Shown here piece after piece: positions 1-8,368 of a stretch of DNA of 64,000 bases (the first letter of the stretch is position 1; each line of letters begins with the position of its first letter). The translations under genes and the position numbers were made by a program. Under the pieces are notes generated by a model. It saw only the letters and a program-made list of their open reading frames with translations. It was not told the origin of the DNA and did no database searches. Source of the stretch: Gammaproteobacteria bacterium. GTDB lineage: Bacteria; Pseudomonadota; Gammaproteobacteria; Arenicellales; Poriferihabitantaceae. The stretch lies in the NCBI GenBank assembly GCA_030432755.1, contig JAUILZ010000017.1, positions 1-64,000 of the forward strand. Reading direction: 5' to 3'.

Positions 1-333
1 CATCACGCCGAAATTACGGGTGATCTCGCCGGTGGGATCGCCGATCATCGGGTACTGGATCTTGCCGATGGTCTCGGAGGCGTCGTGCCACGCCTTGTGG
101 GTGAAGTGGGTGTCGGTGGATACCGAGTAGATCTCCACGTCGCGGCTGGCGAATTCGTCGTACTTGTCGGCGAGGTCACCCAGCTCGGTGGGGCATACGA
201 AAGTGAAATCGGCCGGGTAGAAGAAGAACACGGCCCATTTGCCTTTCACGTCTGCGTCGCTGACTTCATGGAACTTGCCGTCGCGGTATGCGGTGGCCTT
301 GAAGGGTTTGATTTCGGTATTGATAAGTGCCAT
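1..333 (-). CDS. ahpC: Alkyl hydroperoxide reductase subunit C (peroxiredoxin), 3' end cut by the window
   Basis: Reverse-strand translation starts MALINTEIKPFKATAYRDG and runs off the window after about 111 residues. The peroxidatic Cys46 lies in the typical 2-Cys peroxiredoxin motif FYPADFTFVCPTEL, followed by the family segment STDTHFTHKAWHD. AhpC reduces hydrogen peroxide and organic hydroperoxides in the cytoplasm; the resolving Cys would lie outside the window. It is divergent from oxyR, the usual arrangement for an OxyR-controlled peroxidase. Identity is near certain; only completeness is unknown. Confidence 0.95.
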   Translation of the reverse strand, partial: MALINTEIKPFKATAYRDGKFHEVSDADVKGKWAVFFFYPADFTFVCPTELGDLADKYDEFASRDVEIYSVSTDTHFTHKAWHDASETIGKIQYPMIGDPTGEITRNFGVM

Positions 334-395
334 TTGTAAAGGTTGGTTTCCAGAAAGTTAATGATTGAATGTTGAAGAAAATCTCGTTGGAAAAC

Positions 396-448
396 ATGAT
401 AGGGGCTCCGGACCCGCAATCCAATCAAGTAATATCGAACGTCGCTAT
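396..448 (-). promoter_or_regulatory. Putative ahpC promoter with an OxyR-like half-site
   Basis: On the minus strand a -35 TTGGAT (419-424) and a -10 TATCAT (396-401) are separated by 17 bases. Just upstream, ATAGCGACGTTCGAT (434-448) matches the first OxyR unit (ATAG-N7-CTAT) except in the second tetrad. A convincing second unit is not visible. The divergent oxyR gene makes the reading plausible, but it is inference from short motifs. Confidence 0.4.
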
Positions 449-466
449 CAACGAAACTGATCAGGC

Positions 467-1372
467 ATGATTTCCCTGAAGCAGGTCCAGTACGCGCTGG
501 CTGTTGCGCGTACCCTGAGCTTTCGCAAGGCCGCCGCGGAATGCGCCATTTCCCAGTCGGCAATGAGTACCGCGCTCGCGGAAATGGAGAAGCAGCTCGG
601 CTACCAGGTCTTTGAACGCGACAATAAGAAGGTGCTGGTGACGCCGATTGGCCAGCAGATGCTCGACAAGGCCCGGGACGTGCGACTCCTGCTGGAGGAC
701 ATCCACAAGCTGGCCGAGCAGGAGCGGGCGCCGCTCAGCGCGCGCCTGTCCATCGGCATGATCCCCACCGTCGGTCCCTATCTCCTGCCGATCCTGCTGC
801 CGGCTCTTGCCGAGGACTATCCCGACCTGGAGCTGGAAGTGGAGGAGGCGCAATCGCTGGATCTGCTCGATCAGCTCCGCGCCGGCGACCTGGACACCGC
901 CATCCTCGCGCTGCCTTTCGATCACGAGGGTCTGCTGTCTTTCGGATTCTGGAAGGAGAATTTTTACTGGGTCACCCATGTCGACGACCCACTGGCGACC
1001 AGGGCAAGTATTGGCGGCAGCGAGCTGGATCCCGGCAGCCTCATGCTGCTCAAGGAAGGGCACTGCCTGAAGGATCATGCCGTCGCCGCCTGCAGGTTGC
1101 GTAACCAGGCGACCCACGGGTTGCAGGCCACGAGTCTCGCGACCCTGGTGCAGATGGTGGCCGGCCGGATGGGCTCGACCCTGGTGCCGGAGATGGCGCT
1201 TGAACAGCTGGTTACGCCGATCCCGGAGCTCGTGGCGATCCCGCTCGACGAGCCCGGTCCGCATCGCGAACTGGCCTTTTTGGTGCGGCCCAATTACCCG
1301 GGGCTACACAATATCGAACTGTTGCGGGAGCAACTGGTGATGGCGTTGAAAGCGACACCGGGTAGAGCATGA
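467..1372 (+). CDS. oxyR: Hydrogen peroxide-sensing LysR-type regulator OxyR
   Basis: A 301-residue LysR-family regulator with an N-terminal winged helix-turn-helix (about residues 1-60; FRKAAAECAISQSAMSTAL) and a C-terminal effector domain. Cys200 and Cys209 lie in LLKEGHC-LKDHAVAAC, matching the redox pair Cys199/Cys208 of E. coli OxyR, whose disulfide switches the protein to its activating form. Length matches the family (about 305). It is divergent from ahpC, its classical target, with 133 bases between the two starts. The ATG is close to the family start. Confidence 0.95.
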   Translation: MISLKQVQYALAVARTLSFRKAAAECAISQSAMSTALAEMEKQLGYQVFERDNKKVLVTPIGQQMLDKARDVRLLLEDIHKLAEQERAPLSARLSIGMIPTVGPYLLPILLPALAEDYPDLELEVEEAQSLDLLDQLRAGDLDTAILALPFDHEGLLSFGFWKENFYWVTHVDDPLATRASIGGSELDPGSLMLLKEGHCLKDHAVAACRLRNQATHGLQATSLATLVQMVAGRMGSTLVPEMALEQLVTPIPELVAIPLDEPGPHRELAFLVRPNYPGLHNIELLREQLVMALKATPGRA

Positions 1373-1446
1373 TTCGTCCCGTCGTCCTGTCGTCGGCGAG
1401 CATCTTTCAGCCAATCGCCTGACCCCGGCTGTTCCGGATACCAGCG

Positions 1447-2253
1447 ATGTCATCCCCAGGCCGGCTGACTTTCCTTTTCACGGTTCGCGCCGGGGACCGT
1501 TTTCGCCGGGATAACTGCCACGCCGTGACGGGCTGGTATCGGGACCGGTATCCGTCGGCTGAATTCATCATCGTCGAGCAGGATACCCGCAGCCGGATCG
1601 ATGCCGCTGCGTTTCCGCCGGGCGTGCGCCACCTGCTGGCGAGGAATCCCGGACTTTTCAACAAGGCGTGGGGAATCAATGTCGGTTTCCGTTGCTCGGC
1701 TGGAGACATTCTCGTCGTCGCCGACACCGACATGCTGGTCGAATCCGCGGGCCTTCAACGTACTGTCGACGCGGTGGAACGGGAGCTGGATATCGCCAGA
1801 CCGTATCGTTACCTGATTGACATGACCCGTGAACAGAGCAGAGGCTGGCTCGACGGCGGGGAATTGCCTTCGCAACCGGTCCAGGATCATGGCTTCGGAC
1901 GGTACTACCAGGGCGAACAGATCTGTCTGGCCGGTGGCCTTTTCGTCATACGGCGGAAGTTTTTCGAGCAACTGGGCGGCTTCGACGAGCGATTTCGTGG
2001 ATGGGGTGGGGAGGACGATGCTTTTTCCCTGCGCGCCGAGGCCGTTTCGACGCGTTGCGCCATCGCCCGCGACGGCGTTGCCTGCCATCTGTGGCATCCG
2101 AGGCAGGCCTCGCACGGGAAACCCGCGTACCATCACAACCTCGCGCTGCTCGGGGAATATCAGCGCTGGCGTTCGGGAGAGCCCGGCGCAGACGTTCCGG
2201 TTGCGCCGCACCCGATCGGCGATCCCGAACGATATCATCACGAGTCCGCCTAG
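1447..2253 (+). CDS. Glycosyltransferase, GT2-like with a galactosyltransferase-type C-terminus
   Basis: 268 residues. The N-terminal half carries a GT-A-like nucleotide-sugar region (GDILVVADTDML, with a D-x-D at about residues 98-100). The second half has the Glyco_transf_7C signature GGLFVIRRKFFEQLGGFDE followed by FRGWGGEDDAF, where the GWGxED element is the usual acceptor/base region. No membrane segment is visible, so it is probably cytoplasmic or peripheral. It is first of three tightly spaced glycosyltransferases (2 bases to the next). Donor and acceptor cannot be deduced; no sugar-nucleotide synthesis gene is nearby. Confidence 0.8.
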   Translation: MSSPGRLTFLFTVRAGDRFRRDNCHAVTGWYRDRYPSAEFIIVEQDTRSRIDAAAFPPGVRHLLARNPGLFNKAWGINVGFRCSAGDILVVADTDMLVESAGLQRTVDAVERELDIARPYRYLIDMTREQSRGWLDGGELPSQPVQDHGFGRYYQGEQICLAGGLFVIRRKFFEQLGGFDERFRGWGGEDDAFSLRAEAVSTRCAIARDGVACHLWHPRQASHGKPAYHHNLALLGEYQRWRSGEPGADVPVAPHPIGDPERYHHESA

Positions 2254-2255
2254 CG

Positions 2256-3440
2256 ATGGTCGAATCGGTGCACTACTACAGCCTGCTGGATTGCTCCGGC
2301 TACGGGGACGCCGCGGCTGCCTATATCGACGGTCTGTTGCGGCACGGCGTGCGGGTGCGATGGACGCCACTGGTCGTGGTCCAGCCGAGCGGTCTGTGGC
2401 CATTGGACCGGCTTCCGCCGGAAGCTCGCCCGCCAATAGAGATAGAGGATTCCAGGCGCCGGGAACTGTTTCGCCTGATCGACGACGAATTCGTCCCGGA
2501 GGTGGTGATCTGCCACGGAATGCCGGAGGTTTACCGCAGGATCGATGCCGGGTCCGCGCGCAAGATCGGTTTCACGGTCTGGGAGACCACTGATCTGCCA
2601 CCACACTGGCCGCCACTTCTTAGTCACGTTGACCGCTTGCTGGTCCCCTGTGAATTCAACGTACCGCTGTTCACCTTGCCCGGCGGGCCGCCGGTATCCC
2701 GGGTACCCCATATCGCCGATAACCGGTTGCGGTCCATCGATGCCGAAGCCGCCAGCGCGTTCAGAAGGCGTCTCGGGGTGGGCCCGGAAACCCTGGTGTT
2801 CTACAACATCAGCAGTTGGAGCCCGCGCAAGGCGATCTGGGACACGCTGCACGCCTACCTGCTCGCGTTCAGCGCGGGTGACGACGTCTGCATGGTATTG
2901 AAGACGGATGTCGAAGGGCAGGATTTCTCCCGCCCCAGGGATCAGCAATACCATCCGACGAAGGACCTGGTCGCGCAAATCACCTCGGCCTATCCGGACC
3001 CGGCCAGGATCGCGGTGGTTGATGATCAGCTTTCCGTGGAGCAAATGCGCGCGCTGCATGGCGCGGGCGATTGCTACTTCTCTCTCGCGCATTCCGAGGG
3101 CTGGGGTATCGGCGCCTTCGAGGCCGCCGCCGCCGGCAACCCGGTGATCATTACCGGGTGGGGCGGGCAATGCGACTACCTCGATCCGGCGCTGGCCTGG
3201 CTGGTCGACTACCGCATGGCGCCCATCGTCCAGAGGCCGCACTGGGAATCCTACGCCCCGGGACAACGTTGGGCGCAGGCAGATGTCGAACATGCCATCG
3301 ACTGCCTGCAGGCGGTATTCCAGGATCGCGCCGCCGCCGCGGAAAAGGGAGGGCGGTTGCAGGCATCCGTGTTTTCACGCTTCGACAGCGATACGGTGAC
3401 CGCGGACCTGATCGCGGCAATCGACGATGGCGATTCCTGA
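2256..3440 (+). CDS. Glycosyltransferase, GT4/GT-B-like
   Basis: 394 residues from the ATG at 2256. The open frame continues upstream inside the previous gene, but MVESVHYYSLLDCSGYGDAA looks like a GT-B N-terminus (a glycine-rich loop after the first strand). The C-terminal half has the donor-site pattern HSEGWGIGAFEAAAAGNPVI, resembling the E-x7-E motif of GT4 enzymes. It starts 2 bases after the preceding glycosyltransferase and overlaps the next gene by 14 bases, so the three are probably co-translated. Substrate unknown. The fold call is good; family membership is inferred. Confidence 0.78.
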   Translation: MVESVHYYSLLDCSGYGDAAAAYIDGLLRHGVRVRWTPLVVVQPSGLWPLDRLPPEARPPIEIEDSRRRELFRLIDDEFVPEVVICHGMPEVYRRIDAGSARKIGFTVWETTDLPPHWPPLLSHVDRLLVPCEFNVPLFTLPGGPPVSRVPHIADNRLRSIDAEAASAFRRRLGVGPETLVFYNISSWSPRKAIWDTLHAYLLAFSAGDDVCMVLKTDVEGQDFSRPRDQQYHPTKDLVAQITSAYPDPARIAVVDDQLSVEQMRALHGAGDCYFSLAHSEGWGIGAFEAAAAGNPVIITGWGGQCDYLDPALAWLVDYRMAPIVQRPHWESYAPGQRWAQADVEHAIDCLQAVFQDRAAAAEKGGRLQASVFSRFDSDTVTADLIAAIDDGDS

Positions 3441-4248
3441 GCACTTTCATTTCATCTTCGGCCTCAGGCCCCAGGTCGAGCCATTCCACCTGGCATGGTA
3501 TCTCTGCCTGCGATCCTGTCGGCTGGTATATCCCGGCGCGCGTATCAGCTTTCACTACCTGAATATGCCCCATGGCCCCTGGTGGGACCGGATACGCGAC
3601 CAGCTGGACCTCGTTCCCCTCGGCCATGACGGAAACGTGTTTGACACCCGGCGCTACCGGGAGCACCAGGAAGGAAGGTTTATCGAATCCGAGGGATTGT
3701 CCTACGCGCACCAGGCCGACTTCCTGCGACTGAAAATCCTGGCGGAAGAGGGTGGTGTCTACGCGGACATCGATACCCTGTTCGTCAGGCCCTGTCCGGC
3801 GGAATGGTGGCGGCATCGCTGCGTCATGGGGCAGGAGTCCGTGGATGCCGATCCCCCGACCCTGTGCAATGCCCTGATCATGGCCGAGCCGCGCGCGAAG
3901 TTCGTTGAATCGTGGCTGGAACGGCTGACGAGGGTGTTCGATGGCACCTGGAACCGGCATTCCTGTATCGAGCCGGCGTTGCTCGCCAAGGAGCTACCCG
4001 ACGAGATAACGGTGCTGCCGCCCACGCCGTTTTTCCACTTCCGCTACGACCAGGCCGGACTGCTCGACCTGTACGCGCGCGACAGGGTGGTTCCCGACGA
4101 ACTCTGCAGTATCCACATGTGGAGCCATCTCTGGTGGGACGCGAAGCGTACCGACTTCCTGCACTTCCACGCCGGCCAGCTGACGGAGGCGTTCATCCGT
4201 CGTTACGATACCACCTATAACCGGATCGCGCGGCGTTACCTGGACTGA
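3427..4248 (+). CDS. DXD-motif glycosyltransferase (Gly_transf_sug-like)
   Basis: 273 residues. The segment ADFLRLKILAEEGGVYADID then TLF is the hallmark of the DXD sugar-binding region of capsule or mannosyltransferase-like enzymes, where the Asp pair holds the metal and the nucleotide-sugar. His-rich C-terminal segments (SIHMWSHLWWD) follow. The start overlaps the previous glycosyltransferase by 14 bases. It is third in a co-directional trio and converges with a minus-strand GT2 two bases downstream. Acceptor unknown. Confidence 0.8.
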   Translation: MAIPEHFHFIFGLRPQVEPFHLAWYLCLRSCRLVYPGARISFHYLNMPHGPWWDRIRDQLDLVPLGHDGNVFDTRRYREHQEGRFIESEGLSYAHQADFLRLKILAEEGGVYADIDTLFVRPCPAEWWRHRCVMGQESVDADPPTLCNALIMAEPRAKFVESWLERLTRVFDGTWNRHSCIEPALLAKELPDEITVLPPTPFFHFRYDQAGLLDLYARDRVVPDELCSIHMWSHLWWDAKRTDFLHFHAGQLTEAFIRRYDTTYNRIARRYLD

Positions 4249-4250
4249 TA

Positions 4251-5015
4251 TTACAGCCGTATCTCGAAACGGCCTCGCTCGTGCAACAGGACGACGCTGT
4301 CAGGCATCCCGGAGTATTCGCGCAATCTCTGTTCCAGTATTGGCAGGCGTTCACGAAGGGCGTCTGCACCCAACCGCTTCCAGGACGAAATTGCCTTGTG
4401 GTGATCGAGATCCCAGGCATTATCTCCGTGATACACGTAGGTATAGAGCCAGCCTTCACCGGATAGCGTGGCGATGTCGTAACCCTCGGCATGTATTCGC
4501 TGCAGGAGACCGGTGTCTTCTCCGCGCGCCAACTCGGGATAGTCCGGCATCCGCTCGCGTCGCCCGAGCAGCGTTCCCTGGATACAGTTTCCGGGCCAGG
4601 TTTCCACGGACCAGTCATCCCAGAAAAGCAATTTTTCGTCAAGGAACAGGTGTAGCTGGTCGGTCAGGAAACAGAAATCCGATTGCGTGGACTCCAGCCG
4701 GGAAAGCTGGCGCGCCAGGCGCTGCGGATGATAGAGATCATCGTCGTCCCACTGGCAGACCAGTGGATAGCGCGCAAGCGATACGCTACGGTTACGCAGC
4801 GCGCCCAGGGTTTGACCCGGTTCCTCGGCAATGATCCGGATATCCGCGTCGGGAATTTCGCCGGCCATCGTTTCAAGTGTTTGCTGCAGCACGTCCCCGC
4901 TGTCATGCACGATGACCAGTTCACGTTGACCAGTTGTCTGGCTGGCGAAACAGCGCATGCTGGAGCGGATCAGTTCGTTCCTGCCGCCGCGGGTGACCAT
5001 CAAACAGCTAATCAT
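4251..5015 (-). CDS. Glycosyltransferase family 2
   Basis: 254 residues on the minus strand. The N-terminus MISCLMVTRGGRNELIRSSM is a GT2 first strand and loop. VCQWDDDDLYHPQRLARQ carries the metal-binding DDD and the residues after it typical of GT-A enzymes. A later ARGEDTGLLQR matches the ED acceptor-site motif of GT2. No transmembrane helices. It converges with the upstream trio and is divergent from the small exported protein at 5119. Substrate unknown. Confidence 0.82.
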   Translation of the reverse strand: MISCLMVTRGGRNELIRSSMRCFASQTTGQRELVIVHDSGDVLQQTLETMAGEIPDADIRIIAEEPGQTLGALRNRSVSLARYPLVCQWDDDDLYHPQRLARQLSRLESTQSDFCFLTDQLHLFLDEKLLFWDDWSVETWPGNCIQGTLLGRRERMPDYPELARGEDTGLLQRIHAEGYDIATLSGEGWLYTYVYHGDNAWDLDHHKAISSWKRLGADALRERLPILEQRLREYSGMPDSVVLLHERGRFEIRL

Positions 5016-5032
5016 TGGCGTTGGCCATTGAC

Positions 5033-5061
5033 TTGTATGCGTGGGGCGCGGCGGTTAGAAT
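5033..5061 (+). promoter_or_regulatory. Putative sigma70 promoter for the exported orphan protein
   Basis: TTGTAT (5033-5038) and TAGAAT (5056-5061) with a 17-base spacer lie 58 bases before the GTG start at 5119. An overlapping TTGACT at 5028 would give a spacer of 22, which is too long. Position and spacing fit a promoter; not tested. Confidence 0.45.
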
Positions 5062-5118
5062 GGGTTGGATAACATTGCAACACGCCGATACCTTCGGCGT
5101 CACATAGAGAGGTGAATC

Positions 5119-5790
5119 GTGAGCGAAAGGAAAATCGGTCAGGATCGTCCTGGCAATGAAGATCGGGTTGCGGAGACAATGTCGGCGCAGGATCAGCGCA
5201 AGAACGGAGCGAGGCGCAAGATTCTCCGGAATATCGTTGTCGGCGGCGGCGCCATGACGGCCGCCCGCGCCGTCCCGGAACACTGGTCGCGCCCCGTCGT
5301 GGACTCGGTGGTATTGCCGGGTCATGCCGCCACGTCCGTTGCCGGAGGTGGCGGGCCAGTTCCTGTCGGCACGTTCGTCTCCGGGTCAGTTGTTGTTGAC
5401 AATTCTGATCCGTTCGAGGGCACACAGTTTGCGGAAGCGGCTGGCGAACCGGATTCGATCAGCGAGGAGTTGCTCGAATTCTTCATGCCCTCAGCCCATG
5501 CGCAGCAGGCTCAGTGCAACGCATCATGTAAAGTCGTGTTCCACGCGACAGTGGAGCAATCCCGGGCGGCCATCTGCTTTGTCGGTAGCGTGTCCGGATC
5601 CGCCTCGTGCACCGTGGTGCCCGGAAATCCGCCATCGTTACGGATCGTTTCGCGCAGTGGCCCGATCTCAATCGGGAGCGCGCGGTTCCAGGGCGAGGAG
5701 TTGCGTCTTACCCTGGAATCGTCTGGCGTTCTCCATCCCAATGCCGTGACCCAAGTCACCATGACAAGAGGCGGTCCCGGCTGCCCGTAG
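5119..5790 (+). CDS. Exported protein of unknown function with a Tat-like leader and W-S-R-P/LP-x-HA motifs
   Basis: 223 residues; GTG start with GAGAGG seven to twelve bases upstream. The N-terminus is charged, then ARRKILRNIVVGGGAMTAA (31-49) resembles a twin-arginine leader. It is followed by EHWSRPVVDSVVLPGHAATS (54-73), a motif I have seen in short proteins of otherwise unrelated sequence in other proteobacteria. A second cleavage-like motif, FMPSAHAQQ, lies at 122-130. The rest is beta-rich with Cys133, 137, 153, 164 and 222, compatible with a disulfide-bonded periplasmic or surface domain. It sits among five glycosyltransferases, so it might be their substrate; that is speculation. Function not recognised. 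Confidence 0.65.
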   Translation: MSERKIGQDRPGNEDRVAETMSAQDQRKNGARRKILRNIVVGGGAMTAARAVPEHWSRPVVDSVVLPGHAATSVAGGGGPVPVGTFVSGSVVVDNSDPFEGTQFAEAAGEPDSISEELLEFFMPSAHAQQAQCNASCKVVFHATVEQSRAAICFVGSVSGSASCTVVPGNPPSLRIVSRSGPISIGSARFQGEELRLTLESSGVLHPNAVTQVTMTRGGPGCP

Positions 5791-5821
5791 CCATCAGCCG
5801 GTGTTTACCGCAGTCGGTAGA

Positions 5822-5853
5822 CACCCGGTCAAATAAGCCCCGGCGACCGGGTG
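5822..5853. terminator. Inverted repeat between convergent genes (possible bidirectional terminator)
   Basis: CACCCGGTC (5822-5830) pairs perfectly with GACCGGGTG (5845-5853) around a 14-base loop. It lies in the 76-base gap between the exported orphan (plus) and the glycosyltransferase ending at 5867 (minus). There is no T-tract, so intrinsic termination would be weak. Confidence 0.3.
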
Positions 5854-5866
5854 AGATTCACAGCCG

Positions 5867-6514
5867 TTATCCGAAGCCATGCATGCCCTGGTGACGGGTG
5901 CGTATGGAGAGATCCACCCAGGTATCGAACCCGAGTTCACGTAGCCGTTCGCAGACCCAGTAGTCCTCGGACAGGTATACCCCGTCGCGAACGCCGACGC
6001 GAAACACGTCGAAGATGACTTCCGGGTCGCCGGCGCCCTCGGCAAGCTGGCTGGCGCCGTAGGTCGCATTCGCGGCGATGGCGTCGTCTACCAGCGCATC
6101 CACCGCCCGCCGCGACAGCATCATCACCGCCGTGCCCAGCCAGCGCACGCTGAGGAGGCCGGCCTCCTGCCCCAGGTTGCCGTGGATATTGAACACCGGC
6201 TTGCCGTCGCGGGTGGTCTTGAGTGGCACCGGCGCGCCGATGACGTCGCGACCGGCGGCGATCAGTTTCCGCAGGTCGCTACCGTCGAGGAAGACATCGC
6301 CGTCGAGGAACAGCAGGTGGCTGAATTCGGGAGAGGCGTGGAAGCGCGCGAGGATTGAGTTGCGCGCGCGGGTGATCAGGCTTTCGTTGCCGATGGACAG
6401 CAGCGAGAAGGGGACTTGCTCGTTCCTGAAGCCCATGAGCGAGTGCACGTAGTCCGTGTGCACCATGCCGTTGTATGCCGGCGTGCCGACCAGCAGATTC
6501 ACTTTTGAGTTCAT
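5867..6514 (-). CDS. Glycosyltransferase-like protein (GT-A fold)
   Basis: 215 residues from the ATG at 6514; the frame stays open upstream into the neighbouring gene, but MNSKVNLLVGTPAYNGMVHT is a normal GT2-like first strand. FSHLLFLDGDVFLDGSDLRK (64-83) has the DGD metal/donor motif, and RWLGTAVMMLSRRAVDAL resembles the acceptor-side strand. The C-terminus (SEDYWVCERLRELGF) carries an ED pair of GT-A enzymes. Shorter than typical GT2 (about 250). It lies 43 bases downstream of the secreted protein on the same strand. Substrate unknown. Confidence 0.72.
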   Translation of the reverse strand: MNSKVNLLVGTPAYNGMVHTDYVHSLMGFRNEQVPFSLLSIGNESLITRARNSILARFHASPEFSHLLFLDGDVFLDGSDLRKLIAAGRDVIGAPVPLKTTRDGKPVFNIHGNLGQEAGLLSVRWLGTAVMMLSRRAVDALVDDAIAANATYGASQLAEGAGDPEVIFDVFRVGVRDGVYLSEDYWVCERLRELGFDTWVDLSIRTRHQGMHGFG

Positions 6515-6557
6515 GCTTAGGTAGCGACCGGGGCAGTAAGCCGTCCGTCTGCCCGCA

Positions 6558-8159
6558 TCAGAGGGTGACGTCCACCTCCGAGGTGGCGGTTTCGCTGCTG
6601 TCGGTGCCGTCGTTCGCGATATAGGTGATGTCGCGGTTGGAGGTAACTGCGCTCTCCCCCATGGGGACCTCGTAGTTGTACTCGATATCTTCCACGACGG
6701 CGGCGAAGTCATCGGCCGTCGCCGGATCACTGGTGTCTGCCTGGGTGAGCGTGACGGAGGTGGATCCCGATCCGGTAACCAGCACGCCCGCGAATGAACT
6801 CGCCAGCAGGCTGTCCCCCGGCTCGGGATTCTGGATCGATACGGTGACGGACACGATCGTGTCGTCGTCGGCATCGCTGATGGTTACCGTGTCCGCGATG
6901 TTGACCGGGCCGCCGCCGACGACGAAATCGACCAGCTCAGGCTCCACCGTGACTTCCGGCGGGGTGTTGCCATCGGTGCCGCCGCCGGATCCGCCACCAT
7001 CGGGCAGTAGGGCCTCGCTGACATCGACATCACATTCCTCCAGAGGATCCGTGAGGGTGAAGCTACCGGTGTCCGTATCGTCGTCCGTATCGGTATCCGT
7101 GTCCGTATCGGTATCTGTGTCCGTATCGGTGTCCGTATCAGTATCCGGATCGAGATCCGGGTCGAGATCGCCGCCGTTGTTCTCGGCATCCTCCACGCTG
7201 CCGCTGGTGACGAGGTCGTCGGGCAGCACGAAGCGGATGGTGTCCGCGGCGTAGTGAAACCCGTCGTTGACGTACAACGTGGCGATATTGTTACCGGGTT
7301 CGAGTTGAAAATCCTCGTTCAGGTTGACGCAGGGCATGTCGATCTCGCGGATGCTGTCCTCGCCGTTGATGAACCAGCGATAGGACAGCTCCAGCGGGCC
7401 GTTGTCCGGATCGACGGATCCCCGCGGATCGAGGTGGAACGTGCCGCTGCGGGTGACGCCGCTGCCGGCTACCGCGATGGGCTGACCCGAGTTCAGCACG
7501 AACTGCCCCTCGTCGATGAACAGCACGTTGTCGACGAGGGTGAAGTAGCCGAGCCCGTCGTGCTTCGTATGCTGGGTGAACTCGATGGCGATTTCCTGGC
7601 CGGCGAAGTGATGGGTGTCGATGAAATGCTTGCTGAAGGCGGCGTCCCGACCCTCGCCCGGACAGCCCCGGGTAAGCTGGATGATTGCGGTGCGCAGGGG
7701 CAGTTCGGCGACCGTGTTGCCGCTGGCATTGATGATGTTCACGGTGAATTCCACCGGGTGATGGCCGGGGTCCGCGTCCATGGTCTCGGAGAGGGCGGAG
7801 AAGATGATGCCGTTGCCCGCGGTAAATGGCTGCGAGCGGAGCCGCGCCACCGAATCCGGGTTGCCCTGGGCATTGGAGCGCAGCAGGGCGGCGTAGTTGC
7901 TGGTATCGTTGCCGTCGAAGGAAATCGCGGTGGTACCGTTCGAGGAGTAGCAACTGCCGCGGGCGGCGATGGAGGCGAAGCCGCCGTTGTCGCCACCGGG
8001 CATCCAGCCCTGGAAAGTGCCGCTTTCAAAGTCGCCGTCAAACAGCAGCGATGCCTGGCCATGCGCGACAGGCGAGCAGAGCAGGGCGCCCAGCAGGGTG
8101 CCCGGCAACCCCCCCCGCAATACCTTTGACAGGCTTGCCGAACGACGCGAAGAATCCAT
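6558..8159 (-). CDS. Secreted multidomain protein with a PKD-like region, Asp-Thr linker and cadherin-like C-terminus
   Basis: 533 residues with a signal peptide (about 1-36, ending PVAHGQA). Residues 38-220 (LLFDGDFESGTFQGW start) look like a beta-sandwich carbohydrate- or cell-surface-binding domain. About 225-320 is PKD-like (DPRGSVDPDNGPLELSYRW). Residues 332-365 are a DP/DT repeat, followed by a Gly-Ser linker. About 398-533 resembles cadherin-like repeats of large adhesins (TISDADDDTIVSVTVS, ITYIANDGTD). There is no LPxTG, PEP-CTERM or autotransporter barrel, so the export route past the inner membrane is unclear. Function not recognised; a surface or matrix role is inferred. Confidence 0.7.
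   Translation of the reverse strand: MDSSRRSASLSKVLRGGLPGTLLGALLCSPVAHGQASLLFDGDFESGTFQGWMPGGDNGGFASIAARGSCYSSNGTTAISFDGNDTSNYAALLRSNAQGNPDSVARLRSQPFTAGNGIIFSALSETMDADPGHHPVEFTVNIINASGNTVAELPLRTAIIQLTRGCPGEGRDAAFSKHFIDTHHFAGQEIAIEFTQHTKHDGLGYFTLVDNVLFIDEGQFVLNSGQPIAVAGSGVTRSGTFHLDPRGSVDPDNGPLELSYRWFINGEDSIREIDMPCVNLNEDFQLEPGNNIATLYVNDGFHYAADTIRFVLPDDLVTSGSVEDAENNGGDLDPDLDPDTDTDTDTDTDTDTDTDTDTDDDTDTGSFTLTDPLEECDVDVSEALLPDGGGSGGGTDGNTPPEVTVEPELVDFVVGGGPVNIADTVTISDADDDTIVSVTVSIQNPEPGDSLLASSFAGVLVTGSGSTSVTLTQADTSDPATADDFAAVVEDIEYNYEVPMGESAVTSNRDITYIANDGTDSSETATSEVDVTL
7065..7166. repeat. Short tandem repeat encoding an Asp-Thr/Asp-Pro linker
   Basis: About 100 bases built from 6-base units (plus strand GTATCG, GTATCC, GTGTCC) arranged in imperfect 18-base periods. 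On the coding minus strand it gives the (DT)n tract of the secreted protein, and on the plus strand an open Ser-Val frame. Such tracts change length by slippage, and acidic DT/DP linkers can bind calcium. Confidence 0.85.
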
Positions 8160-8368
8160 GGCGTTATCATAGCAGTATCCAGCACCATCGTCCGCCAGCC
8201 CACGCGGCCGATGATGCCAGCCGGGACCGCCACGAAGAGCCGATACCCGGCTGGTACAATCGCTCCATACCCGGCGCGGGCTGTTCCCCGGGGCGCCGTG
8301 CCCGGTAGAAGTGGATTAGAATCCGCGCCTTTCCAACCTTCCAACCAGAGCCGCATTCACGTCGCTCG

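Noticed and set aside
398..449. GATAG (398-402) and CTATC (445-449) as the outer ends of a full OxyR operator
   Set aside because: The outer distance is about 50 bases, longer than the 37-base two-unit OxyR consensus; only the 434-448 half-site near the ahpC -35 was kept.
7065..7166. CRISPR-like regular repeats
   Set aside because: The units are 6-18 bases with no unique spacers and lie inside a coding frame.
6676..7254. Ser-Val repeat protein on the plus strand
   Set aside because: Only the reverse reading of the Asp-Thr repeat in the secreted protein; no ribosome site or signal peptide.
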